A DNA stretch of 64,000 nt, from assembly GCA_946406115.1 (NCBI GenBank), contig OX291549.1:18499901-18563900 (forward strand), written 5' to 3'. The notes under the pieces are model-generated. The model ran no database searches. It was not told the origin of the DNA and worked only from the letters and a program-made list of their open reading frames with translations. Shown here piece by piece: positions 1 through 11,995 of this stretch. The translations under genes were made by a program, and so were the position numbers. Position 1 is the first letter of the stretch. Every line of letters begins with the position of its first letter. The stretch is from Apoda limacodes (lineage: Eukaryota; Arthropoda; Insecta; Lepidoptera; Limacodidae).

Positions 1-235
1 TGAAGTTTGCTATATCAAGCCATAGTTCATTTAAGCTCGGTCATATCTATTCGGGATAAAAACTATGCTATGTCCTTCTCCGGGACTCAAACTATCTCCA
101 TACTAAATTTAATCTTAATCTGTTCAACGGTTTAAGCGTGAAGAGGTAATAGACAAACAGAAAGATAGACAGAGTTACTTTTGCATTTATAATATTAGTA
201 TGGAAGTATGGAAGTATGGATTATGGATATGGATG
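1..235 (-). repeat. Helitron-like dispersed element, cut by window edge
   Basis: Read on the minus strand this is the common lepidopteran non-autonomous repeat that starts near 'aatattataaatgcgaaag' and runs through a line about pressing through 'ggacatag' to 'gctatagcaaacttca'. The same text recurs at 10.7, 32.3, 41.3, 44.6 and 57.4 kb. The CTAG end lies outside the window. The Helitron assignment is inferred from the CTAGT ends of other copies. Confidence 0.6.
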
Positions 236-889
236 TACACCACTCCACCTGTGTCATGTAGCAAGAAAAAAATTACATATGTTCCGCAGCTTAAAACCTA
301 CAATTTGAGATGAGTTTGATTTCATTCAATTCCGGTAGACTAATATTAGTCAGTTAACTGACAAGTAAGAATGTAATTTGATTTAAGTTTTTTTTATGCA
401 GGTACCTACACCACAAGCAAGTTATTTTGGTTTTATCTTTCAATATTATCTATATATTATATTTTAATAATAACTATATAATTACAAAAAGAAACACTTT
501 CTTTCATCCAACTATTGTAAGAAACTTCTTAGAGCTATTGCTAACAATAACAAGTGATAATGACTAAGCCACCCCATGTGGTTAAGTTAAACTAAGTTAA
601 ACAAAGTCGAAAAGTTTCGATATTGTAATCCCTTAATAGTACTGATTATCTTTTACTTTTATGATCTTGCGATTTATTATATAACAAGTTACCTTTAGGG
701 CTTAGTGCTAGTCGAACTCAAGTACTGACGGTTCCGTACCAGTACTGAATGCATGAGCCAGACTCGAACTTGACTCGTTAAATTACTATAATAATTTTAA
801 GTTTGTTTGTATTACCGTTTTTACGGTGGAGCAGAAAGAAAAAAATATTTTTTCTTATATGGAGAAACTTTTATAGTTTTTGTATTTTT
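236..889. other. No gene seen; AT-rich unique sequence
   Basis: No open frame with family motifs was found. A short scrap at about 700-775 resembles the inverted GGTTCCGTAC element (see 16351). Confidence 0.6.
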
Positions 890-1265
890 GAGGTGAAAAC
901 TTCTTTAGCAGCGCTGTGCACTTTTTTTGTGATGGGTAAAAAATGATAAACTCGCGTCAGGTTGATCGAAAAGTCGTAAAACGGAAACCATAATGCCACG
1001 CTATGAAAAATCGCAAGACGGAAACCATAATGCCACTCCATAATAGGACGATTGGCAAAATAAAAAGATTGATTTTGAAGAGAAAACTTCTGTAGCGGCG
1101 TTGTGCACTTTTTTTGTGATGGATAAAAAATGTTAAATTCTATAGGACGAATAAAAAGAAGGAGGAAATTGGGTTGATGAAAAGATAAAAGAGCGGATTA
1201 CACATGTCAAAATGTTATATATCCAGGTTATATGTTTTCTCTCCCGGAGTGCAACCCGTTTTTTT
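890..1265 (+). repeat. Dispersed repeat A, copy 1 (with internal duplication)
   Basis: The unit 'agcagcgctgtgcac...gtgatgggtaaaaaatg' occurs twice (about 903-947 and 1090-1131) and 'acggaaaccataatgccac' twice between them. The whole block reappears in reverse orientation at 4152-4525 with the same internal order, so the internal duplication is ancestral to the family. No coding potential is visible. Confidence 0.7.
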
Positions 1266-1430
1266 CATAATTTTTACGAAATCTGCCATAATATTTTTTT
1301 TTGTGAAAAATTTTTGGGCTTTTACATCTTTGGTCTACGAGATTAAGCTCTTTACAGCTTTGATGGACGGACAGACAGATATACAGATAGCGTAAACTTA
1401 GTAATAGGGCACCCTTTTGGTACTAAACAC
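1266..1430 (+). repeat. 3' end of a GGTACGG-type dispersed element
   Basis: The segment 'gatggacggacagacagat' followed by 'agtaatagggcaccctttt' is the usual 3' end of the dispersed element described at 16351. Its apparent 5' part is replaced here by repeat A, so this is a composite. Confidence 0.5.
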
Positions 1431-1750
1431 TAGTAAAAAATGTAAAATGTGTGAAAGAACACCTAAGTAAAATTTAAATACGTATATTTTCTTTTAAGTT
1501 CACAGAATTTTTATTTATTTATTCTTTAGTTATGGGCGGAGAAGCTTTGGTCGCAAATTTACGCCATCTATTGCCGAAAACGTTAAATCTGAGTCGTAAG
1601 CACGCCGTTTATTGTCTAAAAGCGTTTTGTAGCCTTCATAAAGTTTTTCTCGATACATCGTAAAAGGGGACAGCGGCATAAAGCAAAACGTATAATAAAA
1701 AGAAACATCATATCAGTTACTTGCACAGACCACAGCTTGAAATATAATGG

Positions 1751-1975
1751 TCTCCTCCTAATTATAGACCAAAGACTTCTACATTCTATGATTCTGGCAC
1801 ATTTATTTTACCTTCATTATCTACTCGCATCTATGCTTTCATACACGTTTGACGGTTGAAGGTATCCTTTACCTTGCCTTTTGAGAGAATGGGCTCAATT
1901 TGGTCGAGATTCGTTTGACGAGGTCTACCTCTAACGACCCTTTCATCGTCTCTGTCTTATAAATTTGTTTAAGTT
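1751..1975 (-). pseudogene. Possible LINE ORF2 C-terminal scrap
   Basis: On the minus strand a broken frame reads GRPRQTNLDQIEPILSKG, then a CMKA..MRVD block, with stops. The GRPR...W/L..I arrangement resembles the end of some insect LINE polyproteins, but no catalytic motif is present. This is weak pattern recognition only; it may equally be chance. Confidence 0.25.
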
Positions 1976-2431
1976 GTGCATCTTCTTTTATTCATTCTCT
2001 AAACATACCTATCGTAAAGCTTCTAAGATTCCTAGAAAACCACGGTTACTGGCCAATACGGCTTTCGCCACAGTCGCTTGACAGGTGACCTTCTAGTCTT
2101 ATACACCTATGAGCTACTTTCTTTTATTAAAATGACACATCTGGTACAATAAGTTATATTGACACCAAATATGCAGTGGATTGAGCTATGCTCGGAGTGA
2201 CTTTAAGGGGTCGATTCCGTCCACTGGGCAGGAGGCAGCCCACGTTGCGTTTTTCAATCCGTGGTTGTCACTTGAAAACCTTTCTTCCCCTTCCGTTTTT
2301 TCATAAGTAATTTTTTTTAAATCCACGACGAATACCTATGTCCAGAAGAAGTAGGCGAAGAGTGGCTGAATTTTTAAATATTTTTTTACATTACATGTTG
2401 TTGCACGAACATTATCTCCGAAGACCGCTCG

Positions 2432-2471
<40 letters not shown>

Positions 2472-3584
2472 GTACGTTATTGCAAATTGATAAGTGCGTA
2501 AGCAGTCTCAAGTGCGTGAAAATTCTATCAATTATAATTTCTTGTCTAGCAAATTACTATAAGTTACCTACTTGTGCAATCTAAAATTCATAAAGATTGT
2601 TCTGAGCCTTGAAAAAGATTCGCATCCTCATTTATAGGATTGGGGATCGTGAGATTTTCCGAACCTATTAAGACATATGTAGTTTATAAGGAATTAGTCA
2701 ATTTGATAAGATAAGCTAAGCTACTCAAACAATTTGAGAGATGAGGCTCAAGTGTATAATTAAATTTAATGTTTACTGCTAAGTAATATAAACACTATTG
2801 AAGCGGAAATTACTACACCGGGAATATAGAAACAGATTTTGCGAAATAAAGATAATGTACTGAGTCAGGTATTGTCTAAAGTAATCTTTTGTTACAATTA
2901 AAATAGAAAAATAAAATGCTACTATGTCTTTTTTGGTTTTTTTGTCAATATGCTGCACCACAATAATCGGTATAATATTCACGCGTTTACGTATTGTTAC
3001 GTAGTATTTACGTATTGTTGCTTAACATTTTCTCCCCTTAGCTTTGAGATAAAGTAGTGTGATTCTACATACATACATAAACTAAGTTTTCTAATTTTCT
3101 AAGTAGAAGTAACCAATAAATTAACTGTAGTCAAAATCAAATAAAGAAAAACACAAATTTTAACGAAACTATATATTTAATGTAGGTCTTGCGTAGAAGG
3201 CCTTTTATGATGTGTCTTCCACATTCCAAACAGAACAACATTTCTTCTTCATCGCTAGTTATTGTTTCAACATTATTTTACGTAGGATGAATAGTTTAGT
3301 TAGGTAATTTTCCGCTCGAAAAAATCTATTTTATAAAACATTTTCATTCCTTGTTTTAATATTATATTTCACCTGGAATAATTGTAGAGTATGAAAAAAA
3401 CAATAAGACATCAAGCTGAGAGTTTCCATCAGCGACATTTTGTAATACGAATAAAAAAGACAATTTATTCCGTTCTGCCGCATAAAATAGAAGTTAAAAA
3501 GTTTCTTTAACTTTTTTATTGCCTCGGACCTAGAAAAACAGAAGCCGGTGAAAATTATTTGGTTCAGGTCCTATCGTTTATCTA
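1976..3584. other. No gene seen; contains (TA)n microsatellite
   Basis: AT-rich sequence without a convincing exon. A pure TA run occupies about 2435-2466. Confidence 0.6.
2435..2466. repeat. (TA)16 microsatellite
   Basis: Uninterrupted TA dinucleotides, about 32 bp. Confidence 0.95.
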
Positions 3585-3875
3585 TATGTCGCAGGCAAAT
3601 CGTATAATTCGCCGTTTTACAATATGCCTGGGCAGATCGTACAGTATGGAATAGAAATTATCATATAACTGAACAGATTTACAGATTATATGCAGCTTGG
3701 CTAGAACACTCCGCTCGCTCCGCATCTACGTTAACAAAAGAGAAACTGAACCGAACCTAATCTAACATACATGACTTATACAGTGCGATTTCGGTTCCTT
3801 TCGTTTCCATATTTTACGATTTGCCTAGGCATATTGTAAAACGGCGGATTATATATACGATTTGCCTGCGACATA
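3585..3875. mobile_element. MITE with ~60-bp terminal inverted repeats and TA target duplication
   Basis: The left end reads TATGTCGCAGGCAAATCGTA and the reverse complement of the right end reads the same, with homology running for about 60-65 bp on each side through 'cgccgttttacaatatgcct'. Both ends are flanked by TA (3583-3584 and 3876-3877), as for Tc1/mariner-type elements. The ~160 bp core has no open frame, so it is non-autonomous. Confidence 0.85.
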
Positions 3876-4151
3876 TACAAAATCTATTACCATTTTACAG
3901 TGAAGCTTTTGAATAAGTTCTGAAAACAATTTCCATTTTCAGTCGGAGAAAAAAGCCTTATTTTTGTTTTATTTGTTAAAGCTATATTATAATAAGCAAA
4001 CAAATATTTCTAGAACAAAAAGAAAGCTTAGCATATTATACAAAAGCTATCTTGTATTTTTTATGTGTATTCCAAGAAAACCGCTTTCGCAGCATTTGCA
4101 AAATTTCTACTTTTTTACACACGGATCCTGCTGCTTGCGTTCAAATATTTA

Positions 4152-4525
4152 AAAAACGGGTTGCACTGTGGGAGTGCCAGCAGAAGTGAAAACATACAAT
4201 CTGTATATAACATTTTAATATGTGTAATCCGCACTTTTCATTAACCCAATTCCCTCTTACTTTTTATTCGTCCTATAGAGTTATACATATCAGTCCTATA
4301 CATTTTTTACCCATCACAAGAAAAAGTGTACAACGCCGCTAAAGACGTTTTCACTTCAAAATTATAATAGGCGTTGCATTATGGTTTCCGTCTTACGAAT
4401 TTATATGGCGTGGCATTATGGTTTCTGCCTTACGAATTTTCGATCAGCCTGCGCGAGCTTATAATTTTTTACCCATCACAAAGAAGTGCACACCGCCGCT
4501 AAACAAGTTTTCTCTTCAAAAAATT
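4152..4525 (-). repeat. Dispersed repeat A, copy 2 (inverted)
   Basis: Reverse-complement copy of 890-1265 including both internal duplications, diverged by scattered substitutions and small indels. The two copies form a long inverted pair about 2.9 kb apart. Confidence 0.7.
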
Positions 4526-4664
4526 GCACCCGTCCTATCGAAAAAAACTGCTCAAAAATTAAGCTAGCTAGTATAAAGAAATTAATGTTTTTTTCAATCA
4601 AGGTAAAATGTATATAATTTTATTAATACTAACATAATAAATAAGAAATAAATAAGTTATTATT

Positions 4665-5200
4665 GATCAGTCATAAGACTAGGTAAGACGAACGTTTCTT
4701 TTACAGTTTTTTTAATGGCATGCTGCACATAGTTTCCTTTCAAAATATCTTTTTGGGCCCAGAAGCTTTTCCAAGAGGAGTTGCTTCTTCTTTTTACCTC
4801 TATTTCGTTGCTGCCTTGACTTAGATACTTGTTTACCTAAATATGTATCCTTATTGACTAATTCGATTTGATTGCCATTATCTACTTGGATTGGTTTTGT
4901 GATCCATTTGTCATCTCTTTGGTTTTACTTGCGTTCATCTGCAGTCCTACCTTTTTGCTTTCATTGTTAAGAGTCTGGATCATTAATTGATATTCTAAGG
5001 CTTAATAAACAAAGATTACAATGTCATTCGCAAATCTTAGGTGACTTAAATAATTATCAGTTATCCAAATTCCTCTTTTGTTCCAGTTAATATTTTGGAA
5101 TATTCCGTCTAGTACAGCAATGAATAATTTAGGAGACAAGGGTTCGCCAAGTTTTATAGATACATGATATAATAGGCGCGTTATTACCACCCGGGAGTTC
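4665..5200 (-). pseudogene. RTE-type LINE reverse transcriptase fragment
   Basis: Minus-strand translation starts GEPLSPKLFIAVLDGIF, continues to YLSHLRFANDIVIF, then after a stop runs LNNESKKVGLQMNASKTK and later SFWAQKDILKGN and FVLPSL. This order (GxPLSPxLF, FADD box, thumb region, VLPxL) is that of RTE-clade reverse transcriptases. The catalytic ADD has become AND at about 5028, and several stops and frameshifts follow, so it is dead and truncated at both ends. It is a different subfamily from the two RTE copies at 21 and 42.6 kb, which carry VLPVMTxGTxT instead. Confidence 0.8.
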
Positions 5201-5325
5201 TATGAACGCGCGATTTGCCTCGAGAAAAGTGAAGTGAAGCCCGTGGGAGTAATTAAAGTTTTAGCACCTGACACACTTAGCTCACTGTTTACGAGTAAGT
5301 GTAATGAAAAAATTAACTTAGTGAA
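5190..5325 (+). repeat. Dispersed repeat B, copy 1
   Basis: 'agcccgtgggagta' followed by 'actgtttacgagtaagt' recurs at 17995-18165, in reverse at about 24960-25100, and as a scrap at about 34940-35000. No coding potential. Confidence 0.6.
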
Positions 5326-5727
5326 AGACCGACAAATAATTTCAACTCTAAGGGGTTCAGAATCATATATCTACTAAATCCATGGTATTAGTTTGCGTAC
5401 ACCCTATAAAAATACTATTAATGTAACAACATAATCACCGTCTTCAATTAAAGTTATAAATATATTTAATTTTTGCTTAACCACCAAAAAGCCTAAAATA
5501 GCAAATTTTAAGATGCTTGAAATTTTGAAAATGTAAACAGTTTTAGTTTTTACTTTCAATGCATCAGAGTACTTTCTCGTTACTAAATTCTTTATATTTA
5601 CTATGTATTACACATCCAAAAACAATATAATAAAACTATTAACAATTTTAATAAGATAACTGTTTCGATTCTAGTATTGTATTTGATCTGGTGTTTCTGT
5701 ATATAAATATTAATAATTATAATAATA
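5326..5727. other. No gene seen
   Basis: AT-rich, no motif-bearing frame, no inverted repeat noticed. Confidence 0.6.
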
Positions 5728-5925
5728 ATTTTAAGACATATCACACAGCGTCATCTGGTCCCAAACTAAGCAAAAACGGACAATGGATACAAATACTAAC
5801 GTACTTTTTTTTGTAAATACATACCAATCATATCACACAAATGTTTGTCCAGTGTGGGAATCTAACCCACACCCTCTGCACAGCAGCCGGCCACACTACC
5901 AACTAGACTGCCAGGTCGTCACAAT
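5728..5925 (-). mobile_element. tRNA-derived SINE, copy 1
   Basis: On the minus strand the head reads 'gcagtctagttggtagtgtgg' shortened, then a B-box-like GGGTTAGATTCC, then 'cacactggacaaacattt', and ends near 'ccagatgacgctgtgt' and an AAT-rich tail. Box A/box B spacing supports an RNA polymerase III promoter from a tRNA ancestor. Same family as 9283, 17662 and 31735. Confidence 0.8.
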
Positions 5926-8900
5926 GAAACAAATTCAATTTCATAATTAATATAATGGAACACATAATATGGCACATACTTTATATGGCATTGTTTTAGG
6001 CACCTTTCATAAACTTACACATATGTTTTGCTTTCCTCGACGATATTGTCATTATTCCGGGAAATTGTTCTTGGTTATATAATAGATGATGGATGATGAA
6101 CAAAGGTATTTAATTGCAGTTTTCTTTTATATTTTTTTAACTACCATAGTTTAAGGTTCGAACCGCATTATATTTAATTTCCTGGCGGATATTTTTTTTT
6201 GGTCCCATACAAACTAAATATGTTATAAATGAAACTACTCTTTAAATGCACTTTATCTTAACTTTGGGGTAAAATTTAAATTTTTCGCACCACAGTTCAT
6301 AGACTTTTGCCCATTCTTCTTTGGAAGCTAAGCAATGATTTGTAAAATAGGTAGGTACTTGTGAGAAAAAGGAATCTTAAAACTTTTCCTTAATGCACTT
6401 TTAAAGGCTCGCATTATAAATATTGCATATCGTCTTCGATGGACAAATGCGATAGATTCAAATTTCTATTTGAGCCATTGCTTTATAATTAAGATACATA
6501 TAATATGGTCGTGTTTAGTCAGGTTACAAAATAGGCAAGTAAAAGTCCTAGAAATTTTATTTTGTTGAGTCAAAGATAAATTATGTGAGGTCAAGAAAAA
6601 TATTTCGAAAAGAAAAATAAAAAAAAAAAAACTCCTATATTGCTTTATGATTATTTGCATATTTAAGGAAAACTGCTTATAATAATGTAAAAATAATACT
6701 TTTGGAAATTCAATCGCAAAATCTTACGAAAACAGAGTATGCCTACGCCTATTTTTTATAATATTGCATAAAGTTCTTGTAAAATACATTTGATTCACAT
6801 ATTGATGCTGCGATAATAATTTTAGTGACTTAACCTTTGGCATGCTATTTATGCTATGTCGGTTGTAAGCAAAATTACTTTCTAAATAGAAAATAGCACG
6901 AAAACATGAGTTACGTAAATTTGTATGTAAATTTACACCAATCACAAGCCAATATTTACAACTGTTGAAACTGTCAGCTTATGGTTGGTTTAAAATTACG
7001 TCAACTGCAGAGCCAACCTCTAGTGATTTTATTATTTACCTATGTAACGCCCTCCCCATTCCTATTTAAAATATAGATATATTAATAAAACAATAAAATT
7101 CTAGGCTACGTTGCAGCCCCACACTCAACGAGAGAGATAAAAGAATCTAAGAATTAATATTGATGTAGATAAATATCTTATTTGGCCAAGCGTGATCGTC
7201 AAAAGTGGTAGGACCCGAAAACCGTTGTGTTAAATAAGTAGTAACCCAGTTGTTTTAGAGGCACGTAATATAGCAAACAATAGTATACAAATAAGCGTAA
7301 AAGAAAATAGTCAAGAAAATAAATAAAGCTAAAACTACGATCATAAATAATGCCTACATTGAGTTTTCATCATTTCTAAAGTACAAAATACCTAATCAAA
7401 GCAATTATTCGAATATCAGAACTAAAGGACACAGGTACTAAAAAGTAATATGATTTTCTGTCATCCCTACACAAAGGAACCCTAATTTATTCTACTTCCA
7501 CATTTGAAAGTAAAATCCATATAGATAACTAAATCCATTCGTTTTGTAGAGTGGGAACCAGGTAGCTCAGCGTTCAGGACTTGCGACCTGATAGTAGGTT
7601 TAAGGAACGCGCCCCTTATGATGTACATCAGCGCTCACCTACACTAGCTAACCAGCCAAAATCGTAAAACCCTACTAACGCCGCTAAGGATAGACATGGA
7701 TTATAGTAATTACTATATTTCTTGGCAGACCTAGTTCTTGAGTGGGCTATATAATTATTATGGCTTGTATAATCTTTGTTCCCACTTCTACTTTTATAGA
7801 AGGATTATCTTTACCTAGCTGAAAAATGTCCTAGAAACAAGGTCTATAAATTTCTAACCGGCAAAAGAGAGCCCGTCATCTGAATGTTTTAACATTCATT
7901 TAGATATTTTTAAAACCTAACCTAAAGAATTTCACAACGAACACACAATATTTTCACTATAACTTCGACAAACACGAGGTTGCTTCTAGTGACACAAGCG
8001 TAGACTATGATTTCCTTCTTCTCGGGCAGCGTTACGACATTTTAAATGATGGCAATTGAATGTTCTGTATGTATGGGACCACGCACTTTTATCACTTTTA
8101 TCACCACTAACCCTTCTCTGACAACCTTCTCACCCCACATTTCAAACCCCTCCATCCTATTTTTTATTCCGGACGGATGTCCGGCCATAATTAATTTTAA
8201 CAAAGAAAAAAGAATATCTTTTAAGTATAATTCTAGTTATGTTGGTTGGGGTACCATTATAGAGTCCTAGATTAATATGAACGGTCTAGATGAAACGGCC
8301 TAATTATCCTAAACTAATATAATATAAATATTGTGTTCTAAATGTTCGTAGAGTTTTAACAAACCGCGGGTAATTTCAAATAAACTAACACGTCATACCA
8401 TTATATAGAATACGTGAAAACCAAGACAACTACCCTTTATTATTGTTAGAATATTTATTGTAGCCTCTACCTTAATGTTGTTAAACGACTCACTTAGGTA
8501 AGTTTCGGGGGTTTTTTCAATATTATAAAAGTTCTAAGTAACTCAAACTTACGCGGTTATACTCAACATTATAGAATTCCCAATAACAGTAGCATAACTA
8601 TTTAACTAAGGCAATAAAATTAATAAGAAAAGAAAACCGCGGATAACAAAACAACTCCTATCTAGAGGGTCTCCGATTTATCCTACGTTTAATTTCCTGA
8701 ATAAAATTTTATTCGAGTAAAAGTTATGAAACTACCTTAAAGAGCATATGAAACATGCTTCCATTTCTATATCACTTAACCACCAATTAAACATCCAATC
8801 ACAGTACGTTTTAAAGCATCCATACTCGCCCCACTGGTTTAAAACTTACGCAACCTCATTTTGTCCAGAGTACGAATCCATAAATCGGGAGTTAGATTAC

Positions 8901-9282
8901 TACCTACATTTAACAATTTAATTTGTGTTGATGTTTATGATTCGAAAGTTTATAATGTAATATTTTACATTTGAGTCATCGGTATTCAACTTTTTGTTAG
9001 CTACAACAACCTTTCATAAAATAAATCATAATTTCTCAGCTAATGTATAAAATTTAAAGATGCATTTTGCTTTAGGTAGTAAGTTTACAGAGAATTGTTT
9101 ACTAATGTTAGTCTTCGCGCTAAACCTTGAATAAAAATGTTAAGCCATAAATATTGGCATCGTCATACCTAGCAGTAGGCTACTAAATCACAAATTACAA
9201 AGTTTTGTGTCCAGTAAATAAATTCATAACTGCATTCACATCGTGTTTATGATCTGTGATAAGACAAGATATAAATAAATAA
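5926..9282. other. 3.3 kb with no recognisable gene
   Basis: Low-GC sequence with only short frames lacking known motifs. No clear transposon ends were identified, so it may be old decayed repeat or intron. Confidence 0.5.
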
Positions 9283-9530
9283 ATTAATATTTTGGACATA
9301 ACACACAACGCCCCCAAAGTAAGCAAAGCTTGTGTTATGGATACCAGACAACGGATACAAATACACATAAATTACTTTTTTTTGTAAATAAATACATATC
9401 ATACATAAATAAACCCAAACTCAAGATAAACACAAATGTTTTATCACATGAATGTTTGTCCAGCGCGCGAATCAAACCCACACCCTCTGCATAGCAGCTA
9501 GCCAACCTACCAACTAGGCTGCAAGGGAGC
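9283..9530 (-). mobile_element. tRNA-derived SINE, copy 2
   Basis: Minus-strand copy of the SINE at 31735: the head with 'gcctagttggtag', a B-box-like GGGTTTGATTC, the 'ggacaaacattcatgtg' linker, then the body ending in 'gcgttgtgtgttatgtcc'. Nearly full length, diverged. Confidence 0.8.
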
Positions 9531-10650
9531 TATAGGGTTCTTATTTCAACTACATTTTATGGGCTTCTTATATACATGTTCACTAATGCTTTAATAGAAA
9601 ATTATTGCATTAATAAAAGGTTTATTAACTATTGTTTTTTTTGAGAATTTCACTAAGCACACAAAATATTTGCCAAGAAATTTCGTTTTTGTAGCGTATG
9701 TTAGAATGTAACCTAGGTAGTTACATTACTGTTTACTGTTAATTACTAATTTAAATTTTATTAAAACCCTTTTTGTAAGAACTTATAGTGGTAAAATGAT
9801 TATATTGAATAGAATCTAATAGTTTAAATATGTTTTTTACAAACACGTTAGATTTATTTTTCCAAAAATAAGAAATTGGTTTATAGGCAAAATTTCTTCT
9901 TGGTAAAAATTTTGAAAAAATCTGTAAAGTAAAACGCATTTTAGTAATTATCATAACAGTTGTCAAAAAAACAACAACTTCAATTTGAAAAATAGGAAAA
10001 CTGGGTTCTTACGGTTAGCTGAATTTATTTAGTTGGCGCTGATTATCTTTCAGTTATTCTTTCTGAGCGAAGCCAATTTAGTTATTAGTTTGCTACTTTT
10101 TATGGTTTCAAAGACAGAGCCCAAAAGGACAAAAAGACAGACCGACAGCGTACGCTATTTACCATAAAAAAAAATATATTTATTTATCGGGTACTTAAAT
10201 TCAACTTGAACGCCATTTAAATTACGGCAATAAATTAATTTCTGAATTTAGTTTATCTAAATAGCTTTTAAATTACTTTTCTCTCTTTTAAAATTAATAA
10301 ACGAGTATCCACGTTATCTGGCTTATTAAGGTTAACAAGCACTTTATTTTAAGTTAAGTAACTGTAATGACTGTAAAAATAATTACACTGATGACAAGAA
10401 GAAAATTAGAATTCATGGCTGTTTGTAAACATAATTACCCTTCAAACGATGAGCTGATTTGCATGAAAAAAGAATGACGAATCACTGGACATAGAAATAT
10501 TTTTCATTACTTAGCGCTGTTGGTTGAAAAATTACGTGTACGGTTAACACAACAATTACTTTACAAAGGTATTTGTTAAATACGAAAAGGATGTCGAAAT
10601 TCTGTGTCAGCTTTGTATATTTAAAAATACAACTTTGTGTTATTTACAAC
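9531..10650. other. No gene seen
   Basis: AT-rich; a 'gacagaccgacagcgtac' scrap near 10130 may be the end of a GGTACGG-type element. Confidence 0.5.
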
Positions 10651-11060
10651 TAGACTTTGCCAGTGGCTCCGCCCGCTCTAAATTTGGTTATCGGCGTGGG
10701 ACTCTTTTATTTTATCATAGTATTAATACTGTGATTTACCCCTTAATTAGCCCGCCCTAAATTCGGTTATCGGCGTGGGACTACTTAATTAAATCACAGT
10801 ATTAATACTGTGATTTACTCCTTAATTACACTAATGAAGTTTGCTATATCAAGCTGTAGCTATAGCTATAGTTCGCTTAAGCTCGGTTATAGTTATTCCC
10901 GCGGGAACTTTTGAATTTTAAGGGATAAAAAGTAGCCTATGTGCTATTCCAGGACCTAATCTACAGGTGTGCCATGTTTTTAACGGTCCGTCCAGTGGCT
11001 GAAGTGTTATTGAGTAACAAACATCCATACTTACAAACTCTCGCGTTTATAATATAAGTA
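10651..11060 (-). mobile_element. Helitron-like element with an internal ~78-bp duplication
   Basis: On the minus strand the 3' end reads 'ggcaaagtctagtt', matching the CAAAAGCTAGT ends at 41478 and 44997. Near this end a block of about 78 bp (10671-10749 and 10750-10828) is tandemly duplicated; each copy carries CACAGTATTAATACTGTG, a perfect 18-bp palindrome at 10795-10812 and with one mismatch at 10716-10733. No open frame. Confidence 0.6.
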
Positions 11061-11943
11061 GGATATAAATTACTATTAATCATATAACAGCAGCTAACAG
11101 TTAGAAGCTACACGTTTATTGCTGGACCTAGGCCTCGTCTTTAGATATCCAAAAGGAACGGGTCTGAGTCACCTTGCATCCTGCAACACGCCGTCACAGT
11201 ATATAATCGTCCTAATTGGTTGAAAGTCGAAAGTACCTAGGTGGCCGTTTTCAACTGTTTTTAATTGCGGTCTCTTTGATATGAGAAGTTACTAGGTATC
11301 ATGGGTTCAAAGTTTTTTTTTTTACGCTTTGACTGACTATTTTATGAGTGTGTGTGTGTGTGTGTCGATATGTAGGTGCGGTTTTTATACGATCAGATAT
11401 CTCGAGAACCAATAGAGCAATTTGCTTAATTGATATCTCAATCGATTGTTTTACCCTGAATCAAACTGATTACTAACAGTGGTTCGTTTTTTGAACAAAG
11501 AAAAAACTATTTTTGTCCGTACTATTTACGTTTTTCAAAAATTCTTCGATTTCGATGAAACAAGGTCCTGTTAGGTTTTTAAGGGTGCTAAATTTTTGGA
11601 CTAAGGAAATAAAACATTTATTAAAGGCATATAAGACAAACAGAAAAGCTTGGCGCTTTTGGCCATGTGCTGAAAATAACACTTTTTTTTTTCGATAAAG
11701 AACGCATGGAAGTGTTAATATGTTTGTGCCTACCGTGCCTTTTTTCTATTTAGTATTTTGTAACACATGTTAATATTTTGGCTGTACGGTAGTATGTCCT
11801 TGCCTTGTTTTTTTTTTATTTACAAATCTTAATTATATAAAAAACATACAATGAAACTTTTTATGGAAATCCGGTTAAATTTGTTGATGAATCATGAAAA
11901 TTAAGTTGCAAGTAAATAATTATTTCATCATTTTTGGAAAATC
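11061..11943. other. No gene seen; (GT)n near 11344-11365
   Basis: Anonymous sequence with a short GT microsatellite; frames on opposite strands at 11.5 kb overlap each other and have no motifs. Confidence 0.5.
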
Positions 11944-11995
11944 ATTCCTTACCATCAGGCGGACCGCAAGCTTGTTTACACCTTAGTAGTAAAAA
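11944..11995 (+). mobile_element. LINE tail scrap (AAGGTGG family)
   Basis: 'taccatcaggcggaccgcaa' then 'cttgtttacaccttagtagt' and a poly-A run: the plus-strand form of the 3' tail described at 45451. Confidence 0.7.

Noticed and set aside
11473..11698. Overlapping frames of about 60-70 codons on both strands
   Set aside because: Mutually antisense, no family motif, low-complexity composition; chance frames in AT-rich DNA.
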